DNA from: Sporosarcina cyprini
GTDB taxonomy: Bacteria > Bacillota > Bacilli > Bacillales_A > Planococcaceae
Reading direction: 5' to 3'
Assembly: GCF_022048975.1 (NCBI RefSeq)
Contig: NZ_JAKMHX010000032.1
Location: 1-64,000, forward strand
Length of the DNA stretch: 64,000 nucleotides
Shown: positions 1 to 9,178 of the stretch, one piece after another
Numbering within the stretch: position 1 is the stretch's first letter
How the letters are laid out: each line of letters starts with the position of its first letter
Program-made: the position numbers and the translations under genes
The notes under the pieces: generated by a model
Seen by the model: only the letters and a program-made list of their open reading frames with translations
Database searches by the model: none
What the model was told of the DNA's origin: nothing

Positions 1-800
1 TGCTCGAGAAGAATAAGCTCAACGATCAGATCATTTTTCTTGATTGGTCAAAGGCATTCAGCGCGACCTGGTGCAGGGAAAGACATGTAAATCTTCCGCG
101 TTTAGATTAAACAGTCGAACCGTATCCCGCGGGACCTCGTATCTTATATCAACCGCTCGTATCTACTGTCGAAGCACTCGTATAATCCTGTAACCGCTCG
201 TATCTGCTGTCGAACCACTCGTATAATCCTGTGACCGCTCGTATCCGCTGTCGAACCACTCGTATATTTCAGCAACTGCTCGTATCTGCCGCCGAACCAC
301 TCGTAAAACTGCTCGAGCAATCAGATCATTTTTCTTGATTGGTCAAAGGCATTCAGCGCGACCTGGTGCAGGGAAAGACATTTAAATTTTCCGCGTTTAG
401 ATTGAAAGGTCGAACCGTATCCCGCCGAACCTTGTATCTTCAATCAACCGCTCGTATCCGCTGTCGAACCACTCGTATAATCCTGCAACCGCTCGTATCT
501 GTTTGCGAAGTGCTCGTATAATCCTGTGACCGCTCGTATCTGTGGTCGAACCACTCGTATATTCCCACGACCCTCGTATCCTCTCCCGAACCGCTCGTAA
601 AATTGCTCGAGAAGAATAAGCTCAACGATCAGATCATTTTTCTTGATTGGTCAAAGGCATTCAGCGCGACCTGGTGCAGGGAAAGACATGTAAATTTTCC
701 GCGTTTAGATTAAACGGTCGAACCGTATCCCGCCGAACCTCGTATCTTCAATCAACCGCTCGAACCGTATCCCGCCGAACCTCGTATCTTCAATCAACCG
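1..800. repeat. Three direct copies of a ~140-bp header that introduces each block of tract 1
   Basis: A longer sequence beginning TGCTCGAG occurs at 1, 310 and 604 and runs for about 140-190 bp before the CTCGTAT units start, giving a higher-order period near 300 bp. Copy 2 lacks 16 bases (AAGAATAAGCTCAACG) present after TGCTCGAG in copies 1 and 3. Copy 3 contains an internal duplication of about 41 bp around 719-800. The copies are nearly identical, which suggests recent duplication. No protein or RNA family was recognised in the header. Confidence 0.9.
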
Positions 801-1111
801 CTCGTATCCGCTGTCGAACCACTCGTATAATCCTGTGACCGCTCGTATCCGCTGTCGAACCACTCGTATAATCCTGTGACCGCTCGTATCCGCTGTCGAA
901 GCACTCGTATAATCCTGTAACCGCTCGTATCCGCTGTCGAACCACTCGTATAATCCTGTGACCGCTCGTATCCGCTGTCGAACCACTCGTATAATCCCGT
1001 GACCACTCGTATCTGTTTCCGAAATGCTCGTATAATCCTGCGACCACTCGTATCTGTTTTGGAAGTGCTTATATAATCTTGCGACCACTCGAATCCCACC
1101 TCGCTTAATCC
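1..1111. repeat. Tandem repeat tract 1 (alternating 20/21-bp CTCGTAT units)
   Basis: Non-coding tract of short units whose core is ACCGCTCGTAT or ACCACTCGTAT followed by about ten more variable bases. In the right-hand block the CTCGTAT cores start at 801, 822, 842, 863, 883, 904, 924, 945, 965, 986, 1006, 1027, 1047, 1068 and 1088, so spacing alternates 21, 20, 21, 20 without exception. The same rule holds at 136-300. Unit A ends in a CCGCTGTCG-like tail and unit B in AATCCTGTG, so the true repeat is a 41-bp A-B dimer. No start codon with a ribosome binding site was found on either strand. Function unknown. Confidence 0.95.
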
Positions 1112-1156
1112 TCAATTTGCACACAAATCTTCATTAGCACGCCACCATCTCACAAC

Positions 1157-1190
1157 AAAAAAACACACCAATCGCATTTCGATTGGTGTG
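1157..1190 (-). terminator. Intrinsic terminator of the secA2-slaP operon
   Basis: On the minus strand CACACCAATCG and CGATTGGTGTG form an 11-bp stem (1164-1174 with 1180-1190) around a five-base loop, followed by seven T. It lies just after the stop codon at 1203. Confidence 0.9.
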
Positions 1191-1202
1191 GTGGACTGTG
1201 TC

Positions 1203-2096
1203 TTATTGCGGTACCCGGATTGTCCAACGAGAGAAGTCAGGTTCTTCTTTTAAAACCATTTCTTTCGGGTAGATGAATGTCCATGGTTTGGATGTGTTGG
1301 CTTTGACAGAAAGTGGTCCGAGGTTGAAGGAACCGCGGGCGACGATTTCGCCAGTTGCATCGACAAGTTCAAGCGGAAGTTTTTCGATGTTGATCTGCTT
1401 GGAATGGCCGTTGCGGATGAAGATGGAAGCAGCGATGCTGCCGTCTTCTTGAATCTTTACTTGGAATCCGGCGAAGTTGACTTCGCGCGGCTTTAGTTTT
1501 GGCATGTTTTCGACGACTTTCGCCAACGCGTCTTTTTGTTCTTGAGCCAGGCCGTCTTCCCATGCTTGTTCCAATTCCAATTTATGTGGAACCATTGATT
1601 GTACGTTGAAAGCGAGCTTCCAGTTTTCAGCTGGCGGCGCGTCTGCGAAAATATTGTCTTTTGTGAAGACGAATACCCACGGACGGGCGCTGCGTCCAGG
1701 AATGTCTCCAAGTTCGTTCAAATCAAATTCCTGAGATGCGAGTGTTTTTCCTTCTGCGTCGAGCAGCATGAGCTCCACGGAGCCAACTGTGATCGTTTGA
1801 TCGAGAGACGAACGGAAAAACGATTTGACGAGCCAGCTGCCGTTAGCCGGTTCCACGTCGATATCGATTCCGGATAGGGAAATTTGGTTCGGCTTCAATG
1901 GTTCGAGTTCATTCGCAAGGAAACGGAATACGTATTCCTGCTCCTGAGAAAGCGTCCATTGCGGATGCAGGGAGAGCGCTGTCTCCACTGCATCAGTGCC
2001 TTCTGAACGGGCAGCGCCTTCTAAAATCTCATTCGAGTCGATTGTGCTATCGGAACCTGTTTTGTCGGTTTTCTTAAATAACGATAAGAGTTTCAT
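1203..2096 (-). CDS. slaP: Accessory Sec system S-layer assembly protein (SLAP)
   Basis: A 297-residue cytoplasmic-looking protein with no signal peptide. It contains two related SLAP domains, roughly residues 40-165 and 175-297; each has a KP-(N/R)-(Q/E)-(I/V) motif followed by an immunoglobulin-like beta-rich stretch ending near a PW-(V/T)-F-(V/I) motif. In Bacillus anthracis the homologous protein works with SecA2 to export S-layer proteins, and its gene is next to secA2. Here its ATG overlaps the secA2 stop codon (ATGA), so the two are translationally coupled. An S-layer protein would be the expected client, but none is encoded in this window. The family assignment is from recalled sequence features and context. 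Confidence 0.85.
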   Translation of the reverse strand: MKLLSLFKKTDKTGSDSTIDSNEILEGAARSEGTDAVETALSLHPQWTLSQEQEYVFRFLANELEPLKPNQISLSGIDIDVEPANGSWLVKSFFRSSLDQTITVGSVELMLLDAEGKTLASQEFDLNELGDIPGRSARPWVFVFTKDNIFADAPPAENWKLAFNVQSMVPHKLELEQAWEDGLAQEQKDALAKVVENMPKLKPREVNFAGFQVKIQEDGSIAASIFIRNGHSKQINIEKLPLELVDATGEIVARGSFNLGPLSVKANTSKPWTFIYPKEMVLKEEPDFSRWTIRVPQ

Positions 2097-4459
2097 AGTG
2101 ATTGGGCCTCCTGTTGTTGTGAAATGAGCTTCATAAAGCCGATAACTTCGGATGCGATGTTCCGGCGCAGCTTCTGGTAATGCTTAGCGAACAACTGCAA
2201 GCCTTCCCGCTGATAAATACGCATCGGATCTTCCTGGCCATACGAACGTAAGCCAATCCCTTCCTTCAGACGGGACATGACGTCCAGATGCTTCACCCAC
2301 ATGGAATCGATATGGCCGAGCATCACCTGAGGAATGATTTCGTTGACCTGTTCGTTCTCTGCGAATGAATCCAGATAGTTAAATAGCTGTTCTACCGGTT
2401 CTTCATAGGCTTTTAAAATATCCGACACACGTTCATAGGAACGGTTCAATGTGACCGGTTCAAGCAAAAGTCCGTTCATCGTGCGCTCGATTCGCTCAAA
2501 ATCCCAGACATCCGGTGTTTCGTTTTCCGGGCAGCTGTCGTAAATGACGAATTCAATTGCTTCCGACATCATCTTCTTCAATTGATCGAACAAATCAGTT
2601 CTCTCCAGAACTTTGTCGCGGAGCGAATACAAGACGCCGCGCTGGTCGTTAATGACATCATCGAGCTTCAAGTTATATTCCCGCATGGAGAAGTGGGCGC
2701 CTTCGACGATCCGCTGTGTACGCTCCGTCAATTCATTCACTTCAGGGTTTTGGACAAGGCCTTCCTCATCGGTTTTGACCTTCTTCAGGAATTTCTCCAA
2801 ATCATCCTTCGCAAAGCGTTTGAACATATCATCCTCTAATGAAAGGAAGAATTGGCTTTCCCCACGGTCGCCTTGTCGTCCGGAACGTCCTCGTAATTGA
2901 TTGTCGACGCGGCGGCTTTCATGCTTCTCCGTACCGAGTACGAATAATCCGCCGAGTTCCTGCACGCCTTCGCCGAGCATAATGTCGGTACCACGTCCGG
3001 CCATATTCGTTGCGACTGTAACGTGCCCCGGCTGGCCTGCCTGGGAAATCAAATCGACTTCCTGCTCGACACTTTTTGCATTCAATAGATGGTAGTTCAG
3101 TTTATATTTATCCAAGTACTCGGCAACCTTTTCCGATTGTAGGATGGAAGTCGTTCCGACCAGGACAGGTTGTCCAGTCTGATTGCGCTTTGCAACTTCC
3201 TTGGCTACCGCTTCATATTTCTGTTCGATCGTTTCATACACTTTATCCGGGGAATCAATGCGGGCACGCGGACGGTTTGTCGGGATCTGGATGACTTCCA
3301 TGTTATAAACTTCACGGAATTCCTTCTCCTGTGTTTTAGCCGTTCCTGTCATTCCGCTGAGATTCGGGTACATCCGGAAATAGTTCTGGATCGTGATTTG
3401 TGCCTGGGCCTTGTTTTCATCAGTGATCGGCAAGCCTTCTTTCGCCTCGATCGCCTGATGGAGACCGTCGGAAAGTGTTCTGCCTTCCATGATGCGGCCG
3501 GTAAACATATCGACCAGTTCCACTTTATCTTCCTTCACGATATAATCGACATCGCGTTTGAAGATGACGTGGGCACGAACTGCCTGAATCATATAATGGT
3601 AGAGAGTCTGATGTTCCAAATCATATAGATTGTCGATGCCAAATGCTTTTTCTACTTTCTCAATGCCAGTCTCTGTTAGAGAAGTCGCTTTCGTTTCATC
3701 GTCGAAATCAAAATCAACGCCTTTTTTAAAGCGTTTGGCGAGCATTGCAGCGATATGATGCAAATCAGGATCGGCCTGCATTTTTCCTGCCACAATTAAC
3801 GGCGTTTTCGCTTCATCGATCAGTACGCTGTCGACTTCATCAATGATGGCGAAATGGTAGGGGCGCTGCACTTTTTGTGAAACGTGCTGCACCATATTAT
3901 CCCGGAGATAGTCGAATCCGAACTCCGTTCCGACACCGTATGTAATATCGGCTTCGTATGCATTCTTCTTGGCAGGTCCTTGCATCATCGGCACATTCAG
4001 ACCGACAGTAAGACCGAGGAAACGGTGAATTTGGCCGATTTGCTCGAAATCCCGCCGAGCCAAGTAATCGTTTACTGTAATGACATGAACGCCTTTGCCT
4101 TCAAGTGCACGCACATAGGAGGGAAGTGACGCAACCAGCGTTTTACCTTCTCCTGTTGGCATCTCTGCGATATTCCCCTCAGTGAGGACCATGCCGCCGA
4201 TGAGCTGCACATCGAAATGGCGCATGCCTAAAACCCGTTTGGAGGCTTCACGCACAACCGCGAAAGCGTCAGGGGTAATGGCCTGAATTGTTTCGCCCGC
4301 TTCTAAGCGGCTTTTGAAAACTTCTGTCATATGTGCCAGTTCTTCATCTGTCAATGTAACATATTTGGATTCTAAATTATTTATATCCTGGACAACTTTC
4401 CGATACTTCTTCAGTTGCCTTTCGCTCGTTTGATTTGAACGTTTGAATAGTGATAGCAT
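2093..4459 (-). CDS. secA2: Accessory preprotein translocase ATPase SecA2
   Basis: 788 residues, shorter than housekeeping SecA (about 840). Walker A motif MPTGEGKT is at about residues 100-107 and the Walker B/DEAD-like motif IIDEVDSVLID at about 207-217. The helicase-type RGRSGRQGD motif is in the second nucleotide-binding fold. The C-terminus ends in QQQEAQSL and lacks the zinc-binding cysteine tail of SecA1, as expected for SecA2. The protein would energise export of a subset of proteins through SecYEG, probably S-layer proteins, given the coupled slaP gene. Upstream is a 236-bp gap to the divergent tagO gene. Confidence 0.93.
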   Translation of the reverse strand: MLSLFKRSNQTSERQLKKYRKVVQDINNLESKYVTLTDEELAHMTEVFKSRLEAGETIQAITPDAFAVVREASKRVLGMRHFDVQLIGGMVLTEGNIAEMPTGEGKTLVASLPSYVRALEGKGVHVITVNDYLARRDFEQIGQIHRFLGLTVGLNVPMMQGPAKKNAYEADITYGVGTEFGFDYLRDNMVQHVSQKVQRPYHFAIIDEVDSVLIDEAKTPLIVAGKMQADPDLHHIAAMLAKRFKKGVDFDFDDETKATSLTETGIEKVEKAFGIDNLYDLEHQTLYHYMIQAVRAHVIFKRDVDYIVKEDKVELVDMFTGRIMEGRTLSDGLHQAIEAKEGLPITDENKAQAQITIQNYFRMYPNLSGMTGTAKTQEKEFREVYNMEVIQIPTNRPRARIDSPDKVYETIEQKYEAVAKEVAKRNQTGQPVLVGTTSILQSEKVAEYLDKYKLNYHLLNAKSVEQEVDLISQAGQPGHVTVATNMAGRGTDIMLGEGVQELGGLFVLGTEKHESRRVDNQLRGRSGRQGDRGESQFFLSLEDDMFKRFAKDDLEKFLKKVKTDEEGLVQNPEVNELTERTQRIVEGAHFSMREYNLKLDDVINDQRGVLYSLRDKVLERTDLFDQLKKMMSEAIEFVIYDSCPENETPDVWDFERIERTMNGLLLEPVTLNRSYERVSDILKAYEEPVEQLFNYLDSFAENEQVNEIIPQVMLGHIDSMWVKHLDVMSRLKEGIGLRSYGQEDPMRIYQREGLQLFAKHYQKLRRNIASEVIGFMKLISQQQEAQSL

Positions 4460-4695
4460 AAAATGAACGCTCCTTTATAATGCTCCTTCTACAAGGATAC
4501 GGTTCTATTTTATCAAACAATAAGTTAAAAGACTACTGGAAGCAGATAATTGTATAATTATAGAAAGGCGCCAGGAGTTATTTGGCGAGAAAGGGGGTAT
4601 ACTAGTTTTAGTTAGCAACTTTGGGTGATTTCCGGAACTAACCGTGTTATAATACTGTTGGCTAAGTAAATTATTGTTTCTTGGGGAGGAAAGAC

Positions 4696-5751
4696 ATGCT
4701 ATTCCTTGCTATGGCCGCTGCGTTTGTAGCTTCTATCATACTAACTCCACTTGTTATTAAATTCGCGTTCAGGATTGGAGCGGTTGACCGGCCAAACTAC
4801 CGGAAGGTCCATGCACAGATCATGCCACGCATTGGCGGACTCGCCATTTTCGGCGCGTTCATGATCGGCTACCTTATTCTGCGACCGGAAGATCCGGATG
4901 CGACGTATAATACGGCGGGCATCATTGTCGGTGCATTCCTGATTATCGCAACTGGCTTTTTGGATGACATGTTGGAAATTACCGCGAAAGCGAAATTGGT
5001 AGGACAGCTGGCAGCAGCACTTGTTGTTGTAATGTGGGGCGGATTGCAAATTGATTTTGTAAACCTGCCATTCTTTGGACAATTAGACTTTGGGTATTTC
5101 AGTATTCCCATTACGATCATTTGGATTATCGGCATCACGAATGCCATTAACTTAATTGACGGCCTTGACGGTTTGGCTGCTGGTGTTTCCACCATTGCAC
5201 TCATTTCCATCACAGTCATGGCAGTCATCATGGGAGATGTCTACGTTATTGCGACCGCGTCATTGCTTGCGGCCAGCTCACTAGGCTTCCTCTTCTTCAA
5301 CTTCCATCCCGCGAAAATATTCATGGGAGACACGGGAGCTCTGTTCCTGGGCTATATGATTTCCGTCCTGGCGATGCTAGGATTCAAAAACGTAACAGTT
5401 GTATCATTAATCATTCCAATCATTATGCTCGGTGTTCCGATTTCGGATACATTCTTTGCGATCGTCAGAAGAATTCGCATGAAACAGTCGATTACGGCTG
5501 CGGATAAATCGCATTTGCACCATTGTTTACTGCGTGCCGGATTCTCTCATCGCCAAACGGTTCTGATCATCTATGGACTAGCTATTCTTTTTGGTGTCGC
5601 TGCAGTATTGTTCTCGCAAGCGACTGTATGGGGAGCCATTGTGCTCATCGCAGTCATGTTGATCGCGATCGAATTGTTTGTTGAAATTATCGGGCTGGCA
5701 GGAACGAATTATCGTCCTTTATTGAATCTGGTCCGTATGATAGGAAAATAA
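4696..5751 (+). CDS. tagO: Undecaprenyl-phosphate N-acetylglucosaminyl-1-phosphate transferase TagO
   Basis: 351-residue polytopic membrane enzyme that starts wall teichoic acid synthesis by moving GlcNAc-1-phosphate from UDP-GlcNAc to undecaprenyl phosphate. Typical MraY/WecA/TagO motifs are visible: LDDMLEI near residue 90, NAINLIDGLDGLAAG near 150-165, FMGDTGALFLG near 212-222 and KSHLHH near 278-283. The ATG at 4696 is preferred over a TTG at 4681 because the ribosome binding site GGGGAGG (4683-4689) lies between them. A TATAAT -10 element is at 4648-4653. An LCP-family gene follows on the opposite strand. Confidence 0.95.
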   Translation: MLFLAMAAAFVASIILTPLVIKFAFRIGAVDRPNYRKVHAQIMPRIGGLAIFGAFMIGYLILRPEDPDATYNTAGIIVGAFLIIATGFLDDMLEITAKAKLVGQLAAALVVVMWGGLQIDFVNLPFFGQLDFGYFSIPITIIWIIGITNAINLIDGLDGLAAGVSTIALISITVMAVIMGDVYVIATASLLAASSLGFLFFNFHPAKIFMGDTGALFLGYMISVLAMLGFKNVTVVSLIIPIIMLGVPISDTFFAIVRRIRMKQSITAADKSHLHHCLLRAGFSHRQTVLIIYGLAILFGVAAVLFSQATVWGAIVLIAVMLIAIELFVEIIGLAGTNYRPLLNLVRMIGK

Positions 5752-5752
5752 A

Positions 5753-5812
5753 ACGTAAAAACTCCGGCAATGGGCCTTCCTTCAGGAAAACCCGTTTCCG
5801 GAGTTTTTACGT
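5753..5812 (+). terminator. Terminator after tagO
   Basis: A perfect 15-bp stem, ACGTAAAAACTCCGG (5753-5767) with its complement at 5798-5812. The right arm contains a run of five T. It directly follows the tagO stop codon. Confidence 0.85.
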
Positions 5813-5904
5813 AGTCTGATTGGTTGATATGAAATCAAACAGGCAGTCGCCCTCTATTCTATAGAAGGCAGCTGTTGAAACGTGAACGTCATAATTCTGT
5901 AAAG

Positions 5905-5937
5905 AAAAGCTGCCGCTCCAATAGGAGGGCAGCTTTT
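5905..5937. terminator. Terminator, probably of the LCP gene (minus strand)
   Basis: AAAAGCTGCC (5905-5914) pairs with GGCAGCTTTT (5928-5937). The A/T ends on both arms let it act in both directions. It sits immediately downstream of the minus-strand stop codon at 5941. Confidence 0.75.
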
Positions 5938-5940
5938 ATG

Positions 5941-6993
5941 TCATTCTGATACGTCGCTTTCATCGGCAGTGCCGATTACATTGGTATCGTTATTCGTTAA
6001 CTTTGATGAATCAGGAATCAAACCGAGATGGGACTTCAATATTTGTTGGATCGTATGCAAATCCCCATCGTCCAGCTTATAGTAATAGGTACCGGTAGAC
6101 CAGTCATCATAACCTTTCAAAGAAAGTGACTCGACATCGGGCATTCCGCCTTTTGCATATTCCATGAAGGAAGTCATTTCACTGTAGGTCATGTTTGTTT
6201 TCATATTGTCACCAACGGCTTCAATGACATCTCCGTATTTCGTAACCGATTTAAGTGATGCCGCCTCTTTCAGGATGGCTTGAATGATCATTTGCTGGCG
6301 TTTCCCGCGCTCGATATCGCTGTCCGCTTTTCTAGTACGGGCAAGCGCAAGAGCGTGACGACCATCCAAATGCTGCATTCCTTTTTTCAGCTGAATTGAA
6401 TTTTTATCGAATTCATCCTTCTCAACACGGTCATATGGGACTTCCACATCGATGCCGCCTAGTGCATCCACCACTTCAATAAAGGCATTAAAGTTCATTT
6501 TGACATAATAATCGATCGGGATGTCCAGCATTTCTTCTACTGTTTCAATCGCTGCATGCGTACCGCCATAAGCGTGAGCATGGGTGATTTTATCCTTATA
6601 ATCGACCTTTGGAATATATACATAGGAGTCACGCGGAATGCTGAGTAGTTTCACTGATTTCTCTTTCGGATTGAAAGTGGCAACAAGCAAAGCATCCGAA
6701 CGGCTGTTATCATCGCCTTGTCCCCGCGTTTCACTATCATCAACACCGATAAGCAAAATGGAAACATTGTCGCTTGCCGGTTCGACTTTCGCTTCTGCGC
6801 GAATTTCGGATTTCGGTGTCTCTGGAATTGCTTCGTATGCTCCTTCAATGGCTTTCTGCGCCTTTTGCTGTAGATTCAACGCATACGCAGTAACCATAAG
6901 AAGGGAGGAAAAGGTCACAAGCAACGCAACTTTAATGGCCAAACGCTTTTTTGACGTCTTTTTTTTCATCTTCTTAAAATCTTTTCTTTTCAT
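5941..6993 (-). CDS. LytR-CpsA-Psr (LCP) family wall polymer ligase, TagT/U/V type
   Basis: 350 residues. The basic N-terminus is followed by one membrane helix at about residues 18-39 and then an extracellular LCP domain. LLIGVDDSETRGQGDDNSRSD (within residues 79-100) and SIPRDSYVYIP (within 117-130) carry the Asp and Arg residues that bind the pyrophosphate lipid; a later RGKRQQ motif is also present. LCP enzymes attach teichoic acids or other glycopolymers to peptidoglycan. In B. subtilis the gene beside tagO and yvyE is tagV (yvhJ), so this is the likely positional equivalent, but LCP paralogues are hard to tell apart by sequence alone. The last 20 residues are polar and of low complexity. 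Confidence 0.88.
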   Translation of the reverse strand: MKRKDFKKMKKKTSKKRLAIKVALLVTFSSLLMVTAYALNLQQKAQKAIEGAYEAIPETPKSEIRAEAKVEPASDNVSILLIGVDDSETRGQGDDNSRSDALLVATFNPKEKSVKLLSIPRDSYVYIPKVDYKDKITHAHAYGGTHAAIETVEEMLDIPIDYYVKMNFNAFIEVVDALGGIDVEVPYDRVEKDEFDKNSIQLKKGMQHLDGRHALALARTRKADSDIERGKRQQMIIQAILKEAASLKSVTKYGDVIEAVGDNMKTNMTYSEMTSFMEYAKGGMPDVESLSLKGYDDWSTGTYYYKLDDGDLHTIQQILKSHLGLIPDSSKLTNNDTNVIGTADESDVSE

Positions 6994-7220
6994 TTATGTG
7001 CCTCCAAAAATCGGCCATAGAACGTTCGTGACAGAAAATGCCGGTACAAAACGTTGTGCGTGGCAATTCTGGTCAACAGACGAGGTACCTGCGGCAGATT
7101 ATTTGTTCAGTATGTGCATCTATCAATTATGACGCCCCTTGGCCCATAAAGTTCTCTCTCTATTCAAATAGACGCCAACTTTCACCATTATACTATCAAA
7201 TTCTTCTAACGTATACCACT

Positions 7221-7853
7221 TTAGACATCAAACTCCAAGAATAATTCGGATACCGGATGAACTTTTGCCTGCCCATTTGTCAGTTCGGTCATCCATTGGA
7301 CAAATTGTTCCGTCTCCGTTACTGGCACGTACATATGGATATCAACCGATTCTCCGTACACAATTTCATGTAGCGGGTAAGAGGATTGTCTTGCTTCGTT
7401 CTCGACTTTTCCAAGCCAGGTGTAATCGATAGAGATTTTCATTTCCTTATGAAGTCGTCTTTCCACGACGCCGGTAGCTGCAATCCCTTCAGTCGTTGCG
7501 CGTCCATATGCTCGGATCAGTCCGCCGCCGCCAAGTTTGATTCCTCCGAAGTAACGGGTAACGACGACTGCTGTATCTTTCAGCCCTTGTTTTTTTAGCA
7601 CTTCGAGCATAGGCACACCAGCTGTGCCAGATGGTTCACCATCATCGTTTGCTTTTTGGATCTGGTCATGTTCGCCGATGAGATAAGCGGAACAGTTGTG
7701 GGTAGCTGAATGATGTAACTTTTTGATTTCTTGAATGAAAGCAAGTGCTTCTTCTTCAGTCTCTACCCTCTTTATATAAGAAAGAAATCTGGATTTTTGT
7801 ATGATGATTTCACTTTCCCCAGCCAATTTAACGGTTCTATAGTCAGCTCGCAT
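7221..7853 (-). CDS. yvyE: YigZ/IMPACT family protein YvyE
   Basis: 210-residue soluble protein with the UPF0029 (IMPACT N-terminal) fold. NDDGEPSGTAGVPMLEVL and RYFGGIKLGGGGLIRAYG are the family hallmarks, and a ferredoxin-like C-terminal domain follows. The molecular function is not settled; eukaryotic IMPACT regulates translation. A reading frame extends further upstream, but the ATG at 7853 has a strong GGAGGGG site eight bases before it, so this start was chosen. The degS gene is divergent, as in B. subtilis. Confidence 0.88.
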   Translation of the reverse strand: MRADYRTVKLAGESEIIIQKSRFLSYIKRVETEEEALAFIQEIKKLHHSATHNCSAYLIGEHDQIQKANDDGEPSGTAGVPMLEVLKKQGLKDTAVVVTRYFGGIKLGGGGLIRAYGRATTEGIAATGVVERRLHKEMKISIDYTWLGKVENEARQSSYPLHEIVYGESVDIHMYVPVTETEQFVQWMTELTNGQAKVHPVSELFLEFDV

Positions 7854-8000
7854 TTGCAGTGCCCCTCCTATTTGTAATACAATTTTAATACGCATATAGT
7901 AATATGATGATATAATAAACAAAGTGTATAAGGAATTCATTAGTACTGCAACATCACTAACTAGGCGAGATTGAAGAGGCTGTGAGCAGGAGGGGATGAA

Positions 8001-9158
8001 TTGGCTGAAAAAGCAATAGACATCCATAAATTGGAATCCATCTTCGATAATATGGTAAATATGATGGACCAGTCGAAAAATGACATATTTACAATTAGCG
8101 AACAGAGTCGGCAAAATTACGACGAAATGAGAAAAGAGCTCGTTATTATCAAAGAGGATATTTCCCGGGTAATAACTGAAGGCGACTATTTAGAGGATAT
8201 GACTCGTCATTCCCGTAGAAGACTCGCTGACGTTTCGAAGAATTTCCTTAATTATTCGGAGGAAGAAGTGCGGCAAGCTTATGAAGTGGCAAACGATTTG
8301 CTTGTCAGGTTATCGATCAACCGCATGGAAGAAAAACAGCTTCGTGTCCGTCGGGATGAGCTGGAACGCAGAATTGCGGCGTTGCTTGAGACGATCGAAA
8401 AAGCCGATCACTTAGTGAATCAGGTGACTACGGTCATTACATATCTGACTTCCGATTTAAAGAAGGTTGGCGAAGCGCTTGAAACAGCGAGGCAAAAACA
8501 GGAATTTGCCATCCAAATCATCCAGGCTCAGGAGGATGAACGGAAACGGCTCTCCCGGGATATTCATGACGGCCCTGCGCAAATGCTTGCCAATGTGCTG
8601 CTCCGTTCAGGTCTGATTGAGAAGACATTTGTCGAAAAAGGTCCTACATCAGCCTTATCGGAACTTACACAACTGAAAGAGATGGTGCGGAATGCCTTAT
8701 ATGAAGTACGTCGCATTATCTATGACTTGCGGCCGATGGCACTTGATGATCTTGGTTTGATCCCGACATTACGAAAGTATCTCGCTACGGTCATGGAGTA
8801 CGAGAAAGGAACTATCATACACTTCATGAACAATGGTTCAGAAAGACGGTTCGAATCAAATATTGAAGTAGCCATTTTTAGGTTGGTTCAGGAATCTGTT
8901 AACAATGCACTCAAACATGGTAATTCAAGGGATGTATGGGTGAAAATTGAATGGCTTCGTGATACAATGAATATTGTAATTAAAGATAATGGACAGGGCT
9001 TTGACCAAAGCGAAACAAAAGAAAAATCATTTGGCATTATTGGAATGCGCGAGCGAATCGAATTGTTGAAGGGCGAGATGAAAATCATGTCTGCAGCCGG
9101 CAACGGAACGACTGTGCTTTTCCGCATTCCACTAGAAGACGATATAATTGTTGAATAG
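8001..9158 (+). CDS. degS: Sensor histidine kinase DegS
   Basis: 385 residues with no membrane segment, a cytoplasmic kinase of the NarL/DegS class. The N-terminal 170 residues form a long coiled-coil sensory region. The dimerisation/phosphoacceptor motif [11 protein letters not shown] places the phosphorylated histidine at about H189. The ATPase domain follows, with NALKHG, DNGQGF and [12 protein letters not shown]. It phosphorylates DegU to control exoenzymes, competence and motility. The start is TTG with AGGAGGGG (7988-7995) five bases upstream; an ATG at 7996 is out of frame. degU follows 20 bp downstream. Confidence 0.96.
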   Translation: MAEKAIDIHKLESIFDNMVNMMDQSKNDIFTISEQSRQNYDEMRKELVIIKEDISRVITEGDYLEDMTRHSRRRLADVSKNFLNYSEEEVRQAYEVANDLLVRLSINRMEEKQLRVRRDELERRIAALLETIEKADHLVNQVTTVITYLTSDLKKVGEALETARQKQEFAIQIIQAQEDERKRLSRDIHDGPAQMLANVLLRSGLIEKTFVEKGPTSALSELTQLKEMVRNALYEVRRIIYDLRPMALDDLGLIPTLRKYLATVMEYEKGTIIHFMNNGSERRFESNIEVAIFRLVQESVNNALKHGNSRDVWVKIEWLRDTMNIVIKDNGQGFDQSETKEKSFGIIGMRERIELLKGEMKIMSAAGNGTTVLFRIPLEDDIIVE

Positions 9159-9178
9159 GGTATTGGGAGGGAAAGAAA

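Noticed and set aside
1..1111. CRISPR array
   Set aside because: Variable parts are only about 10 bp and themselves fall into two recurring types; no palindromic 25-35 bp repeat and no cas genes.
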